Below are positions 25,426 through 33,775 of a stretch of 64,000 bases of DNA, one piece after another; within the stretch, counting starts at the first letter, position 1, and each line of letters begins with the position of its first letter. The notes beneath the pieces are model-generated. The model was not told the DNA's origin, ran no database searches, and saw nothing but the letters and a program-made list of their open reading frames with translations. Source of the DNA: Methanosphaerula palustris E1-9c (lineage in GTDB: Archaea > Halobacteriota > Methanomicrobia > Methanomicrobiales > Methanospirillaceae). Position numbers and translations under genes: made by a program. The stretch is taken from contig NC_011832.1 in assembly GCF_000021965.1 (NCBI RefSeq), positions 2,645,242 to 2,709,241 of the forward strand. Reading direction: 5' to 3'.

Positions 25426-26124
25426 ATGGTCGAGCTCACCCTCCTCGATCACTTTCTCTTCATCATCGGCGAGGTGACACTGCTGCTGCTGATCGCACTC
25501 GGTCTGCTGATCCTGGTGCTGCTGATCCTCACGCTGGCCTCGTTCCACAGCGGCAGGCTCTACTTTCCAAGGATCTTAAAGCCCGGCTTCACGGCGCTCG
25601 AAGGGGTGATGCGGGCGATCTTCAAGTTCATCGGTCTCGACGATCAGGAGATGCTGGCCTTCTCGGTCCGTCTCCTCAATACAATGAACCTGAAGGCCTT
25701 CGCCGCGATCCCGGTCAATGAACGGGCGATCTTCCTTCCGCAATGCCTCCGTGCAGCCCGGTGCCCCGCCCACCTGACCCCGGAAGGGCTCAAATGCGTT
25801 TCGTGCGGGCAGTGTGGTATCGGGGAGATTCGACCGGCGCTCGAGCACCTCGGTTACCGGGTCTTTCTGGTGCCAGGCTCCTCGTTCATCAAGCGGATGG
25901 TAAAACAGTACCACCCTCGTGCCCTGGTAGGGGTCGGGTGTCTGCTGGAGGTGAAGGAGGGGCTTGAGATGGCCGACAAGATGCACCTGATCGGGCTCGG
26001 TGTGGTGACGCTAAAAGATGGGTGCGTGGAGACTCTGGTAGATTGGAATGCCCTCTTCGAGGTCGCGACCCTCGGGCTCGATCCATCAACTATTCCCGTA
26101 GACCTTCACGTGCCGGCCGCTTAA
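25426..26124 (+). CDS. DUF116 membrane protein
   Basis: The ATG at 25426 gives 232 residues. A long N-terminal hydrophobic stretch (about residues 8-40) forms one or two membrane helices. The DUF116 domain follows with a conserved cysteine cluster: 'CLRAARCPAHLT' and 'LKCVSCGQCGIG', then 'PGSSFIKRMV' and 'VGVGCLLEVKEG'. The cysteines likely bind a metal or iron-sulfur cluster. Function unknown. The end overlaps the convergent polymer-forming protein gene by 39 bases. Confidence 0.82.
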   Translation: MVELTLLDHFLFIIGEVTLLLLIALGLLILVLLILTLASFHSGRLYFPRILKPGFTALEGVMRAIFKFIGLDDQEMLAFSVRLLNTMNLKAFAAIPVNERAIFLPQCLRAARCPAHLTPEGLKCVSCGQCGIGEIRPALEHLGYRVFLVPGSSFIKRMVKQYHPRALVGVGCLLEVKEGLEMADKMHLIGLGVVTLKDGCVETLVDWNALFEVATLGLDPSTIPVDLHVPAA

Positions 26125-26499
26125 TCCACCACTCTTAATCTTGCCGTAGATCCAGATCGTACCGGTGGTCTGGACGCCATGTGCGACCACGCCCGGCCGG
26201 AGGATCACGGTTCCTTGTGCCTCGACCGGTCCGAGGTGGGCGTTATCTGAGATCGTCACATCTCCTGTTGAGGTCAGGCTCCCTTCGATGGTGGCCCATG
26301 CCCCAATCACCGCCCGTCCGCACCAGACCGATCCTTTAATCTGTGAACAGGGGCCGAGGTCGACCCTGCCGGAGACGACCAGGCTACCCCAGATATTGGT
26401 CTTCGCTGGCAGGATCAGATCTCCATCGATCTTCACATTGCCGGCAAAGACCGCTCCGGGCGGCGCGATATAGGTATCTCCAATCTGACGGATCTTCAT
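26086..26499 (-). CDS. Polymer-forming (bactofilin-like) beta-helix protein
   Basis: A 137-residue protein made of short repeats like 'GNVKIDGDLIL', 'GSLVVSGRVDLG', 'GSLTSTGDVTIS', 'GTVILRPGVVAHGVQ', each ending a turn of a right-handed beta-helix, as in bactofilins and the 'polymer-forming cytoskeletal' family. These form filaments in bacteria; archaeal versions are hardly studied. No signal peptide. Its own promoter lies in the AT-rich 26500-26580. It is convergent with, and overlaps, the DUF116 gene. Confidence 0.72.
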   Translation of the reverse strand: MKIRQIGDTYIAPPGAVFAGNVKIDGDLILPAKTNIWGSLVVSGRVDLGPCSQIKGSVWCGRAVIGAWATIEGSLTSTGDVTISDNAHLGPVEAQGTVILRPGVVAHGVQTTGTIWIYGKIKSGGLSGRHVKVYGNS

Positions 26500-26582
26500 T
26501 CCATTTCACCTGGAGCCGACTCTATTATGCCGGCCTCGTTTATCTTCTAAACTCTTCGCGCCAGAACCATTTAGCATTAGTA

Positions 26583-27428
26583 TCAGAGGATGAGGGCTGA
26601 GGCGGTAAAGGCAGCGAGGGCTGTGAACATCCCGCCCTTCAGCAGGAGGGTCGCGCGACTGTTTCTGAGGGTGGTACTGTCGACAGATCGAAGACCCTGA
26701 AGGGCGCCGGCCAGGATCAGCAGGTCCGGGAGAGCGATCAGGACCAGGTACTCCTGCCCCCAGGTCAGGTACGGGAGGAACGAGGCCCCGATCCCGGCCA
26801 GGGCAAAGAGGAACGCGACCCACCCGGTCTTCTGTACGCCGATCAGCATCGGCAGGGTGCGGGCCCCTCCGGCCCGGTCCCCTTCGATGTCCTCGCCGTC
26901 CTTGAGAAGTTCACGAGCCACCATACCGAGGAAGGTGATCGCAGCGATCGGGAGGGTTATCAGTTCCCCGGTGGTCCCGGAGAGTGCCCCGCCGAAGATG
27001 AAGATCGAGCCGGCCAGGTACGAGACGGTCAGGTTCCCGATCAGAGGGACCGCCTTGAGGCGTGCTGCATACAGGACCAGGAGCAGTGTGTTGAAGACAG
27101 CCAGGAGGGCACAGAGCGGGGTGGTGCCGAAGGAGAGGAGCACCCCGACGATGAAGAGGAGGATAGCATACCTTCTCGCGCCGGCGAGCGAGACAGTGCC
27201 GGAGGGGATCGGACGGTTCGGGCGGTTGACCTGGTCGATCTGATAGTCAAAGTAGTCATTGATCACGTTCCCTGCACCAGTGATCAGGGTCACCACGGCG
27301 ATCAGCAACGGTACTGGTCCGTCCAGTCTCCCGGTGGCAATCAGCACGGCCAGAGCTGCGGTCAATCCGGAGACAAAGGCATTGACCGGTCGGACCACCT
27401 TCAGGTACCCTGTCAACGTCATCATCAT
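26583..27428 (-). CDS. Digeranylgeranylglyceryl phosphate synthase (UbiA family)
   Basis: Attaches the second geranylgeranyl chain to form the diether core of archaeal membrane lipids. 281 residues, about eight membrane helices. The aspartate-rich motifs of UbiA prenyltransferases are 'NDYFDYQIDQVNRPNRP' (about residues 56-72) and 'DGEDIEGDRAGG' (about residues 176-187). Three Met codons open the gene; the first is used here. Downstream AT-rich sequence ends in the bactofilin promoter. Confidence 0.9.
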   Translation of the reverse strand: MMMTLTGYLKVVRPVNAFVSGLTAALAVLIATGRLDGPVPLLIAVVTLITGAGNVINDYFDYQIDQVNRPNRPIPSGTVSLAGARRYAILLFIVGVLLSFGTTPLCALLAVFNTLLLVLYAARLKAVPLIGNLTVSYLAGSIFIFGGALSGTTGELITLPIAAITFLGMVARELLKDGEDIEGDRAGGARTLPMLIGVQKTGWVAFLFALAGIGASFLPYLTWGQEYLVLIALPDLLILAGALQGLRSVDSTTLRNSRATLLLKGGMFTALAAFTASALIL

Positions 27429-27504
27429 GATCGTCGGCAGGGATCTATTAGAAGGATGCGGAGAAAGGGGGAATGCATCAGGCGAAACGATGCAAAAAAA
27501 TGAA

Positions 27505-27579
27505 CGGGCGTGGAGGGATTTGAACCCCCGACCATTAACTTAGGAGGCTAACGCCCTATCCAGACTAGGCCACACGCCC
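27505..27579 (-). tRNA. tRNA-Arg (anticodon CCT)
   Basis: A 75-base cloverleaf on the minus strand. The acceptor stem GGGCGTG pairs with CACGCCC, the T-arm is GGGGTTCAAATCCC, and the anticodon stem TTAGC/GTTAA holds the loop CTCCTAA with anticodon CCT at 27542-27544, reading AGG codons. CCA is not encoded. The discriminator base is G. Confidence 0.95.
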
Positions 27580-27640
27580 TGTGGGTATTAGGTTGGCAGA
27601 GGAAGGTATAAGTTTAACGCGCTTCTACCTGTCCAGAACC
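27580..27640. promoter_or_regulatory. Shared divergent promoter of tRNA-Arg and trm1
   Basis: The 61-bp gap contains GGTATAAGTTTAA at 27606-27618. It reads as a TATA box for the trm1 gene to the right and its complement as a box for the tRNA to the left, about 27-39 bases before the tRNA start. Confidence 0.5.
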
Positions 27641-28756
27641 ATGGATCTGATCGAGGTGACTGAGGGGAGGACCACATTTCGGATCCCGGTTCAGGATCCG
27701 AACTCCCCGTTTCCACCATCCAGTGCACCGGTCTTCTTCAATCCGAAGATGGCCATGAATCGGGACGCGACAGTACTTCTTCTCTCGGTGCTGAACCCTG
27801 AGGAATACCTGGACACGATGGGCGCAAGCGGTGTCCGGGGGTTGCGGGTGGCCGGCGAGTGTCGTATCCCTGTGGTGATCAACGACCGGGATCCAGCAGC
27901 CGCCGATCTGATCCGCGCCAACCTGGCCGGTGCCGGCCTCGAAGGGAGGGTGACCGTCGAGGATGCGAACGTCCTCCTCTCGCGGGAACGGTTCGATGCG
28001 GTGGACCTGGACCCGTTCGGCTCCCCGGCCCCGTTCACCGATGCGGCCTGTCGGAGCGCCAAACGCTACCTCTTTGTGACCGCGACCGATACGGCCCCGC
28101 TCTGTGGAGCGCATCTGAAGGCCGGGATCCGGCGGTACGCGACGAAGCCGTTGAACACCGAGTACCATGCCGAGGTCGGCCTTCGGATCCTGCTCGGGTA
28201 TGTGGCCAGGACGATGGTCAAGTACGACCGGGGGCTCTCACCGCTCTTCTGCTTTGCCAGCGCCCATTTCCTGCGGCTACACCTGCAGGCCGAGAAGGGG
28301 GCTGATGCCGCTGACCGGACGGTAGCTAGGCTCGGATTTCTGTATCATTGCCCCTCATGCCCGGAGAGGACTGAGGAACCGGGGGTGCTTCCCCATGACC
28401 ATGTCTGCCCCCGCTGCGGCACGACGATGCTCCCGATCGGGCCGCTCTGGCTCGGTTCTCTGAGCGATATGGCACTGCTCGATCAGATGAAGGAACGCCT
28501 TCCCGACCTCTCTCTCTCGACCGAGCGAAGGCTTGGGAAACTGCTGGACGTGCTCAAGGTTGAACTTCCGACTTCCAGCCACTATGACTATCATCGGATT
28601 GCAAAATGGATTGGGGGTTCGCCTCCTGCGATCGATGTGGTGATCGCCCGGCTGATACAGACAGGGTACCGGGCGAGCCGGGCGCACTACTCAGGCACGG
28701 CCCTCAAGACCGATGCCCCGCTCGATGCGATCGCTGCGGCACTCAGTGCTCAGTGA
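27641..28756 (+). CDS. trm1: tRNA (guanine-N2)-dimethyltransferase Trm1
   Basis: Start 'MDLIEVTEGRTTFRIPV' gives 371 residues. The SAM-dependent Trm1 fold shows 'FFNPKMAMNRDATVLLL', motif I 'DTMGASGVRGLRVAGE' and 'DLDPFGSPAPFTDAA' (catalytic motif IV). The C-terminal zinc-finger region has 'YHCPSCPERT' and 'HVCPRCGTTML'. It dimethylates G26 in tRNA. A 20-residue upstream extension overlaps the tRNA-Arg promoter and is not conserved. Ends in a 14-base overlap with the convergent GTPase gene. Confidence 0.92.
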   Translation: MDLIEVTEGRTTFRIPVQDPNSPFPPSSAPVFFNPKMAMNRDATVLLLSVLNPEEYLDTMGASGVRGLRVAGECRIPVVINDRDPAAADLIRANLAGAGLEGRVTVEDANVLLSRERFDAVDLDPFGSPAPFTDAACRSAKRYLFVTATDTAPLCGAHLKAGIRRYATKPLNTEYHAEVGLRILLGYVARTMVKYDRGLSPLFCFASAHFLRLHLQAEKGADAADRTVARLGFLYHCPSCPERTEEPGVLPHDHVCPRCGTTMLPIGPLWLGSLSDMALLDQMKERLPDLSLSTERRLGKLLDVLKVELPTSSHYDYHRIAKWIGGSPPAIDVVIARLIQTGYRASRAHYSGTALKTDAPLDAIAAALSAQ

Positions 28757-29855
28757 TGATCGAGAGGATATCACTGTCTATGATCTGATGTGGCAGCCCG
28801 ACCCGCTGGCCAGGGTGCTTGACCGATCTTCCCCAGACCCGGGCATACCGGAACCTGCTGACAAAGTCACGGTGGAGTTTTCTGCAGATATCGGCGACGG
28901 TCGACCCAGTCCTGATGATCAGCGGTTCTTCAAGGTCTGCGACCCCGTTCTGCGGCTTTAAGAAGACCCGCATGAACCCGAGTTTGTTATAGACCTCGTC
29001 CTTGAGTTCGTCCATGTGGAGCCCGCTGTGTGCCGAGATCATCAGCGGTTCGACCCCGATCTCATCGACGATCCCTCTCCTTATCTCCTCCTGGGTCTCG
29101 GCGTCAACGAGGTCGACCTTGTTGACTGCGATAAATGCAGGAATGTAGACCCGGCTCCCAATCATCGCATCGATCAGGTCGTCCTGGGTCGCACCGCCCC
29201 TGACCAGCACATCGGCGTTCATGATCTTGTTCTCTGCAAGGATCGACCTGACCTCCTCGATCTCAAGGTCCAGGGTCCCGACCGCATGGAGCAACACCCC
29301 GCCGTTTGAGGTCCTCTTGATGGTGATGTCGGGCTTTGGCTTATTGATCCGGATTCCGGCATCGTACAACTCCTTGAGCAGCACCCCTGCATGGGCGCCA
29401 TTGAAGACATCAAGGAGGATCACGATGATGTCGGCCGACCGAACGACGCCGATCACCTCCTTGCCGCGCCCCCTCCCCATCGCTGCGCCGGCAATCAGAC
29501 CGGGGATATCAAGGATCTGGATCTTCGCTCCCTTGTAGTCCATCGACCCTGGCACCACCGTCAGGGTCGTGAACGCATAGGCGCCGACCTCGCTCTTGGT
29601 CCCGGTCAGTTTGTTCAAGAGGGTACTCTTACCGACCGATGGGAACCCGACCAGTACGACTGTGGCATCACCTGACTTCTTGACTGAGAACCCCTCCCCG
29701 CCACCACTGGCCTTCATTGCCCTGGTGACCGCCTCGTCCTTGAGTTTGGCGATCTTGGCCTTCAGGCGTCCGATATGTTTTGAGGTGGCCTTATTATAAG
29801 GGGTCCGCTCAAGTTCAGCTTCCAGTTCCTGTATCTGATCTTCAAGGCCGCTCAT
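28743..29855 (-). CDS. DRG-family GTP-binding protein
   Basis: A 370-residue GTPase of the OBG/DRG group. G1 'GFPSVGKSTLLNKLTG' (about residues 68-83), G3 'DIPGLIAGAAMGRGRGKEV', G4 'NKVDL', then a C-terminal TGS domain ('VFLKPQNGVADLEEPLI'). N-terminal coiled coil ('LEAELERTPYNKATSKHIG') is typical. DRG proteins act with ribosomes, but the exact role in archaea is open. A promoter upstream of 29855 lies in the AT-rich 29880-29910. Confidence 0.93.
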   Translation of the reverse strand: MSGLEDQIQELEAELERTPYNKATSKHIGRLKAKIAKLKDEAVTRAMKASGGGEGFSVKKSGDATVVLVGFPSVGKSTLLNKLTGTKSEVGAYAFTTLTVVPGSMDYKGAKIQILDIPGLIAGAAMGRGRGKEVIGVVRSADIIVILLDVFNGAHAGVLLKELYDAGIRINKPKPDITIKRTSNGGVLLHAVGTLDLEIEEVRSILAENKIMNADVLVRGGATQDDLIDAMIGSRVYIPAFIAVNKVDLVDAETQEEIRRGIVDEIGVEPLMISAHSGLHMDELKDEVYNKLGFMRVFLKPQNGVADLEEPLIIRTGSTVADICRKLHRDFVSRFRYARVWGRSVKHPGQRVGLPHQIIDSDILSIITEH

Positions 29856-30006
29856 TGTCTATCCTAAGAGTTTGTTCTCTCTATTAATAGGAAAGCGGGT
29901 GCAATATAAGTGTGGGTTGGGGATCTGGCGGATGATCTCGCGCACCCTTCCATTTCATCAGATTTGAAGTCCAAGCCGGCTGGCATTTCTGGATGTGGTA
30001 GAAATG

Positions 30007-30014
30007 TTTAAATC
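30007..30014 (+). promoter_or_regulatory. Box A promoter of tRNA-Glu
   Basis: TTTAAATC, about 30-37 bases before the tRNA-Glu gene, matches the archaeal TATA (box A) element. An adjacent GC-rich palindrome (TCTCCGGAGA) follows. Confidence 0.6.
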
Positions 30015-30043
30015 TCCGGAGATATCATGTTATTAGAAGATCT

Positions 30044-30118
30044 GCTGCTATAGTGTAGACCGGCCAATCATGAAGGACTCTCACTCCTTCGACCTGGGTT
30101 CGAATCCCAGTAGCAGCA
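30044..30118 (+). tRNA. tRNA-Glu (anticodon CTC), integration target
   Basis: A 75-base tRNA. Acceptor stem GCTGCTA/TAGCAGC, D-arm region GTGTAGACCGGCCAATCAT as in archaeal tRNA-Glu, anticodon stem AAGGA/TCCTT with loop CTCTCAC (anticodon CTC, 30080-30082), T-arm CTGGGTTCGAATCCCAG, discriminator A. No encoded CCA. The 55-bp att repeat begins exactly at the first loop base (30078), so the intact gene has its 3' part supplied by the att repeat. It is complete and should be functional. Confidence 0.96.
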
Positions 30119-30406
30119 TCCGTTTTTGGTTAATGCGTCTGCTTCAGTAAGTTTATTTTGGGTTTGTACTTCCATATGTCGTTCTAATGACTGGCGCGCG
30201 GTATTTATCTTCTCATTCAGTGATTCTTGAGTAATAACTGATTCTTTTTTGTCCAATGGTAATACGATAAAAGCACCATCAAGGTCCACGATGCCGGCAT
30301 TTTTCCCGATTAAATTATTGCGCGTGTTCTTTGGGAACCTTAATACGGTGTATTTGTAACCTTTTTTTGGTTCTTCTTTTTTGAATTGGATAACATCAAC
30401 CTGCAT
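30068..30406 (-). pseudogene. Integrase N-terminal fragment, int(N)
   Basis: The frame starts at ATG 30406 and reads leftwards: about 92 unique residues, then 'TKNGCCYWDSNPGRRSE', the antisense translation of the tRNA-Glu 3' half in the att repeat, then two further residues and a stop in host DNA. The N-terminal part is a SSV-like integrase N-domain: 'VLRFPKNTRNNLIGKNAGI' (about residues 21-39) plus a helical linker. The fragment has no catalytic residues. Joining it to the right-end fragment at the repeat gives one frame. I mark it a fragment produced by integration, not by decay. Confidence 0.9.
30078..30132 (+). repeat. attL, left copy of the 55-bp att repeat
   Basis: Identical to 38347-38401. 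It covers the tRNA-Glu anticodon loop to 3' end (30078-30118) and 14 bases beyond, ending TCCGTTTTTGGTTA. The bases just outside differ (A left against G; A right against T), which defines the repeat ends. Confidence 0.97.
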
Positions 30407-30916
30407 GGAATGGGATTGTAGTAAGATAAGAAGAAGATGACGACTATCGATATCCTCTAAAGTTTCAACCCCTGATGGTGGAGATAAAACAGGAGTAAAT
30501 CATCTACAATCGCATTCTTGCCATCAAGCATTGAACATAGAGTAAAGGGACTGTCACTCTTCAATCAGGCGAACGTGAAGGTACTTTACTTTGACTTTAA
30601 TTTTCAGTTCAATGTTCTCTATGTCTTTGGGAAACTTATCTGATAAAATTAATATAGTGACGAGGTATTGCGCTCAATATCCGAAAATAAGCCCGATTCA
30701 TCGGAAAGTCGAAGGGGGTGGGCCGTTTTTTATGGGTGGTTACATTGCGCATAAAAAATTTTACAAAATTTGAAAGTTGTATGAATAGTATTATGAATTT
30801 AATTTGATTGGTTTGAACCGCTTCATGAATCAAGGGATAATCGCCGTTTTGGGATCACCTCTTCAATAATTATTTCGTGACTATAAATTAATCATCTTTT
30901 ATTGTGTAGGTATTTT
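30407..30916. other. Left interior of the element, no gene recognised
   Basis: About 510 bp A+T-rich. Upstream of int(N) the minus strand stays open for about 35 codons without a start codon ('VETLEDIDSRHLLLILLQ'), perhaps the remains of a longer N-terminus. Short plus-strand frames (30591-30773) show no domain. A TATA-like sequence, CTATAAATTAAT at 30881-30892, lies 25 bases before the zinc-ribbon gene at 30917. Confidence 0.4.
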
Positions 30917-31201
30917 ATGGTGAAAATTCAGGAATATCAACGGACATGCCGGCATTGTGGAAAAGTCTGGCATTCGTTAGTTTCAAGAGAGAGGTCATTA
31001 TCTCTCAGGAGAACGGGCGCTGTATTAGGAGAATGTGGAAGTCAAATGCAATCTGCTTCCCTTTGTTTTATGTGCAATTTTGGTGCTCCCCAATATGAAA
31101 GAAATGCTGATGCCACTACAAGTGAAATTGATAGATTAAGATCATGCCCGGCATGTGGATCGAAAAACTACTCAGAAAAGATAATGACTTATGACCAATA
31201 A
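30917..31201 (+). CDS. Small triple-CxxC zinc-ribbon protein
   Basis: A 94-residue protein from ATG 30917. It has three cysteine pairs: '[10 protein letters not shown]' (about residues 11-20), 'CFMCNF' in the middle and '[10 protein letters not shown]' near the end, so one zinc ribbon plus another possible metal site. No enzyme motif. The end overlaps the yidD-like gene by 11 bases, so the two are translationally linked. Function unknown; could bind DNA, RNA or protein. Real gene by codon pattern, TATA box and coupling. Confidence 0.7.
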   Translation: MVKIQEYQRTCRHCGKVWHSLVSRERSLSLRRTGAVLGECGSQMQSASLCFMCNFGAPQYERNADATTSEIDRLRSCPACGSKNYSEKIMTYDQ

Positions 31202-31430
31202 TCCATTCACAATCGTATCAATTATCTTGATAAAAAAGATTTGGCATGGACGTTTAGGATTCCGGTATAAATCAAAACGAAACATAATCTGCCGGTTCTA
31301 TCCCACCTGTTCAAATTATGCAATAATGGCATTAGGTAAATATGGTTTTATAAAAGGTTGGGTTTTGACATATAATCGTATAAAACGATGTAATCCAAAA
31401 AATACAGATTCTTGTATCGATTTTCCATAA
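31191..31430 (+). CDS. yidD: YidD-family membrane insertion efficiency factor
   Basis: The 79-residue protein carries the unmistakable DUF37/YidD core '[19 protein letters not shown]' (about residues 34-52), followed by '[14 protein letters not shown]'. The N-terminal amphipathic helix '[19 protein letters not shown]' corresponds to the part that sits at the membrane. In bacteria YidD helps insert membrane proteins, together with YidC. The usual GGxDPVP tail is degenerate here (SCIDFP). It is rare in archaea and its presence on an element suggests a bacterial origin. It overlaps the zinc-ribbon gene. Confidence 0.85.
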   Translation: MTNNPFTIVSIILIKKIWHGRLGFRYKSKRNIICRFYPTCSNYAIMALGKYGFIKGWVLTYNRIKRCNPKNTDSCIDFP

Positions 31431-31554
31431 GAACAATAAATTCTCATATTCAGCTAAATCGGAAGTCACCGCCCCTATTTTCGATTTTCTGTTCGCAACA
31501 TCAAAGATGTCGACAAGGCCCTAGGTAATGATCAAAAAAGGTGAGAGGGATGGC

Positions 31555-32790
31555 CTATACTGGAAGTTTGGCACCTGCCAGATTCAAGTAAATTGTAGCC
31601 TTCTTCAGGTGCTGATTTGCTTCGTCCAACTTGGATGTGAATGCCGAACCTTTTCCATCTTGGAAATATTGCATCGCATCAGCCAATGCGTCGCCGTAGG
31701 CTTTCACTTCCGGTAGGGCTTGGAGGTATGCGTCTTCCCCCTCCTGGAAATTCGATGAGACTTGTATAGGGGTTATCTTGTTGTACCAGAACTGCGTCCG
31801 AGTGGACAGTTTTGAACCTAGGGTTTTAACTGTCGAATAATGGTAGGAACCCAACTCAGTGTTAATGGCGGTGATGATCGGTGTAAGTTCTTGTCCCGAA
31901 CTTATGTAAGCATCAATAAATTTCTGATCGTCATTAGCACTCTGATACGTCCTCTGTACCGCTACTGTTTGTTGATATGTGTTCTGCAACGTTGTTGACA
32001 CAGTTATTGTCTGCCGATACGTCATCTCCACTGTCGGGGAAGTTGAAGGCACCTTGGCACCCTGATGGGACGCATCCGATGCCCAGTCATCACCATTGGC
32101 CTTCTTATCTAACAGGGCCTGGAGGTATGAGTACTTCTGATCCTGATAATTCGATGAAACTTGCATGGCGTCGATCTTGTTGTACCAGAATTGTGCATGG
32201 GCAGACAAGTCAAACCCCAGGGTTCCGGCTGTTGAATAATCGTTGGCGTTAATTGCATTGGAAAGTTTGTCAACAATCGGATTAAGATCGGCTCCGGATC
32301 TCTCCACGGCATTGATAAATGTCTGGTCGTCATTCGTACCCTGCAACGTCGGTGATGTAGACGTTACTGCCACAGTTGTTTGTGAATCTACCACAACTTG
32401 GGAATTCCCCGCAAAAGAACTGCTACTCGGCGAGGATGGATGATACAAAATGAGAGAAATTGCTCCGTATAACATCACCAGAAAAAATAACCCAATACCT
32501 CCTACACAAATTAATTTGATCACACGACTGGCACTAATTTTATGTGCTCTAATCTCTGTTTGAGGATGATAATCTCTGTTTACTGTATGGCAATAAGGGC
32601 AAAACTCAACATTATCATCGTAGACTTTTCCACACTTATGGCAGGGGAGAACTTCTATCCCTTTTCGTGGTTCTTTTTTAACCTTTTCTTGAGGATCTTG
32701 GTGAAGTATATTTACTGTATGGCAATATGGGCAAAACTCAACAAAATTATCGTAAGATTTTCCACACTTATGGCAGATACGAGTGGTCAT
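31555..32790 (-). CDS. Membrane protein with duplicated zinc ribbons and duplicated outer domain
   Basis: A 411-residue protein with internal duplication at both ends. N-terminal zinc ribbons 'ICHKCGKSYDNFVEFCPYC' (about residues 5-23) and 'CHKCGKVYDDNVEFCPYC' (about 50-67) are nearly identical, also at DNA level. A transmembrane helix lies at about 91-116. Outside the cell, two repeats of about 90 residues each contain 'NDDQ-FI-A', 'QFWYNKI' and 'QVSSN-Q....YLQAL' (about 151-240 and 289-378), separated by a Thr-rich linker. Topology: ribbons inside, repeats outside. It may be a surface or sensing protein of the element. I know no described family for the outer repeats. Confidence 0.75.
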   Translation of the reverse strand: MTTRICHKCGKSYDNFVEFCPYCHTVNILHQDPQEKVKKEPRKGIEVLPCHKCGKVYDDNVEFCPYCHTVNRDYHPQTEIRAHKISASRVIKLICVGGIGLFFLVMLYGAISLILYHPSSPSSSSFAGNSQVVVDSQTTVAVTSTSPTLQGTNDDQTFINAVERSGADLNPIVDKLSNAINANDYSTAGTLGFDLSAHAQFWYNKIDAMQVSSNYQDQKYSYLQALLDKKANGDDWASDASHQGAKVPSTSPTVEMTYRQTITVSTTLQNTYQQTVAVQRTYQSANDDQKFIDAYISSGQELTPIITAINTELGSYHYSTVKTLGSKLSTRTQFWYNKITPIQVSSNFQEGEDAYLQALPEVKAYGDALADAMQYFQDGKGSAFTSKLDEANQHLKKATIYLNLAGAKLPV

Positions 32791-32957
32791 ATTTAATTCC
32801 TATAACGAAAATCATTGTTGCCATTGCTTTAAAATACATTGATTTGATCTTTTGAAGGTTGCGGGAAAGATAATAATGGGGCGTGGTATATTTGTTAGGC
32901 AACACAATTCAAGAAAATTCAGAACAAAAAAGATGTCTAATACGTATTGTAAAATTA

Positions 32958-33542
32958 TTACATGTCATTAAGTCGCTTCATCAGAGTTGAGTACTTAATT
33001 CCCATCTTCTTAGCAATTTCAGTATATTTTATTCCTTTCTCATCGTGAAGACGAGCGACTTTCTTCATATCGATATCTACCCAGGGCCGACCCAATGTCT
33101 TACCTTGTCTTTTTGCATTTTCCAATCCAAGTTTTGTTCTCTCCACCAAATTTTCGCGTTCCCTCATTGCGCACCAGGACATCACAGATGTGATAAGAGA
33201 ACGAATTGAAGGATCACATTGGAGCCATGATTCAGTAGGCGAAAGGGACCGTAAACACACGTTCATATTATCGAAGTCTCGTAACACATTCAAGGTGTCA
33301 GTAAGATCACGGCTTATCCTTGATAGTTCAAAGGTGTAAATGTGAGTAATGCCGGCGGTTTGAATGGCTTCAATCATCTTCTGAAATCCCGGTCTTTGAT
33401 GGGGAGGCACTGCACCACTAATACCAACATCAGTGAAGATTAAGTCTGATGGTATGCCGGCTTCAAGCAACTTATGAGTTTGATTCTCAATCTTTTCTGA
33501 TGCCAAAGAGGTCCGAGCATATCCAACAATTGAGCAATTCAT
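32958..33542 (-). CDS. Serine recombinase (resolvase/invertase family)
   Basis: A 194-residue small serine recombinase. The catalytic serine lies in 'VGYARTSLASE' (about residue 12), then 'IFTDVGISGAVPPHQRPGF' and 'YTFELSRISRDLTDTLNVL' with the conserved Arg pair, then the E-helix. The C-terminus has a helix-turn-helix ('LHDEKGIKYTEIAKKMGIKYS') for DNA binding. Such proteins resolve plasmid dimers or invert DNA. I see no matching inversion segment. It is divergent from the HTH gene across a 233-bp AT-rich region. Confidence 0.92.
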   Translation of the reverse strand: MNCSIVGYARTSLASEKIENQTHKLLEAGIPSDLIFTDVGISGAVPPHQRPGFQKMIEAIQTAGITHIYTFELSRISRDLTDTLNVLRDFDNMNVCLRSLSPTESWLQCDPSIRSLITSVMSWCAMRERENLVERTKLGLENAKRQGKTLGRPWVDIDMKKVARLHDEKGIKYTEIAKKMGIKYSTLMKRLNDM

Positions 33543-33775
33543 ATTAAACCACCTTTAATAGTAATACTAGTGTTACATGATATAAAAACATTTGCAATTT
33601 TCGGCCTAAAAAATTCTTATTATCAATCGTTCGATTAATAGAATTTATATATGATGATATAATCATCAAATATCGCATTAATTGGTTGTTATATTGATAT
33701 TGTAGTTTATTTAGTTAATTATATTCAAGTACTTATATATGCATGTACGTCCAATTATATCAGGAGGTAAAAATT
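33543..33775. promoter_or_regulatory. Divergent regulatory region with palindromes
   Basis: A+T-rich gap between the serine recombinase and HTH gene. It holds a 17-base palindrome TGATGAT-ATA-ATCATCA (33652-33668), a smaller one AATCG-TT-CGATT (33625-33636) and a TATA box TTATATAT (33733-33740) 36 bases before the HTH start. Likely the binding site of the HTH protein or recombinase; could also be part of an origin. Confidence 0.6.
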
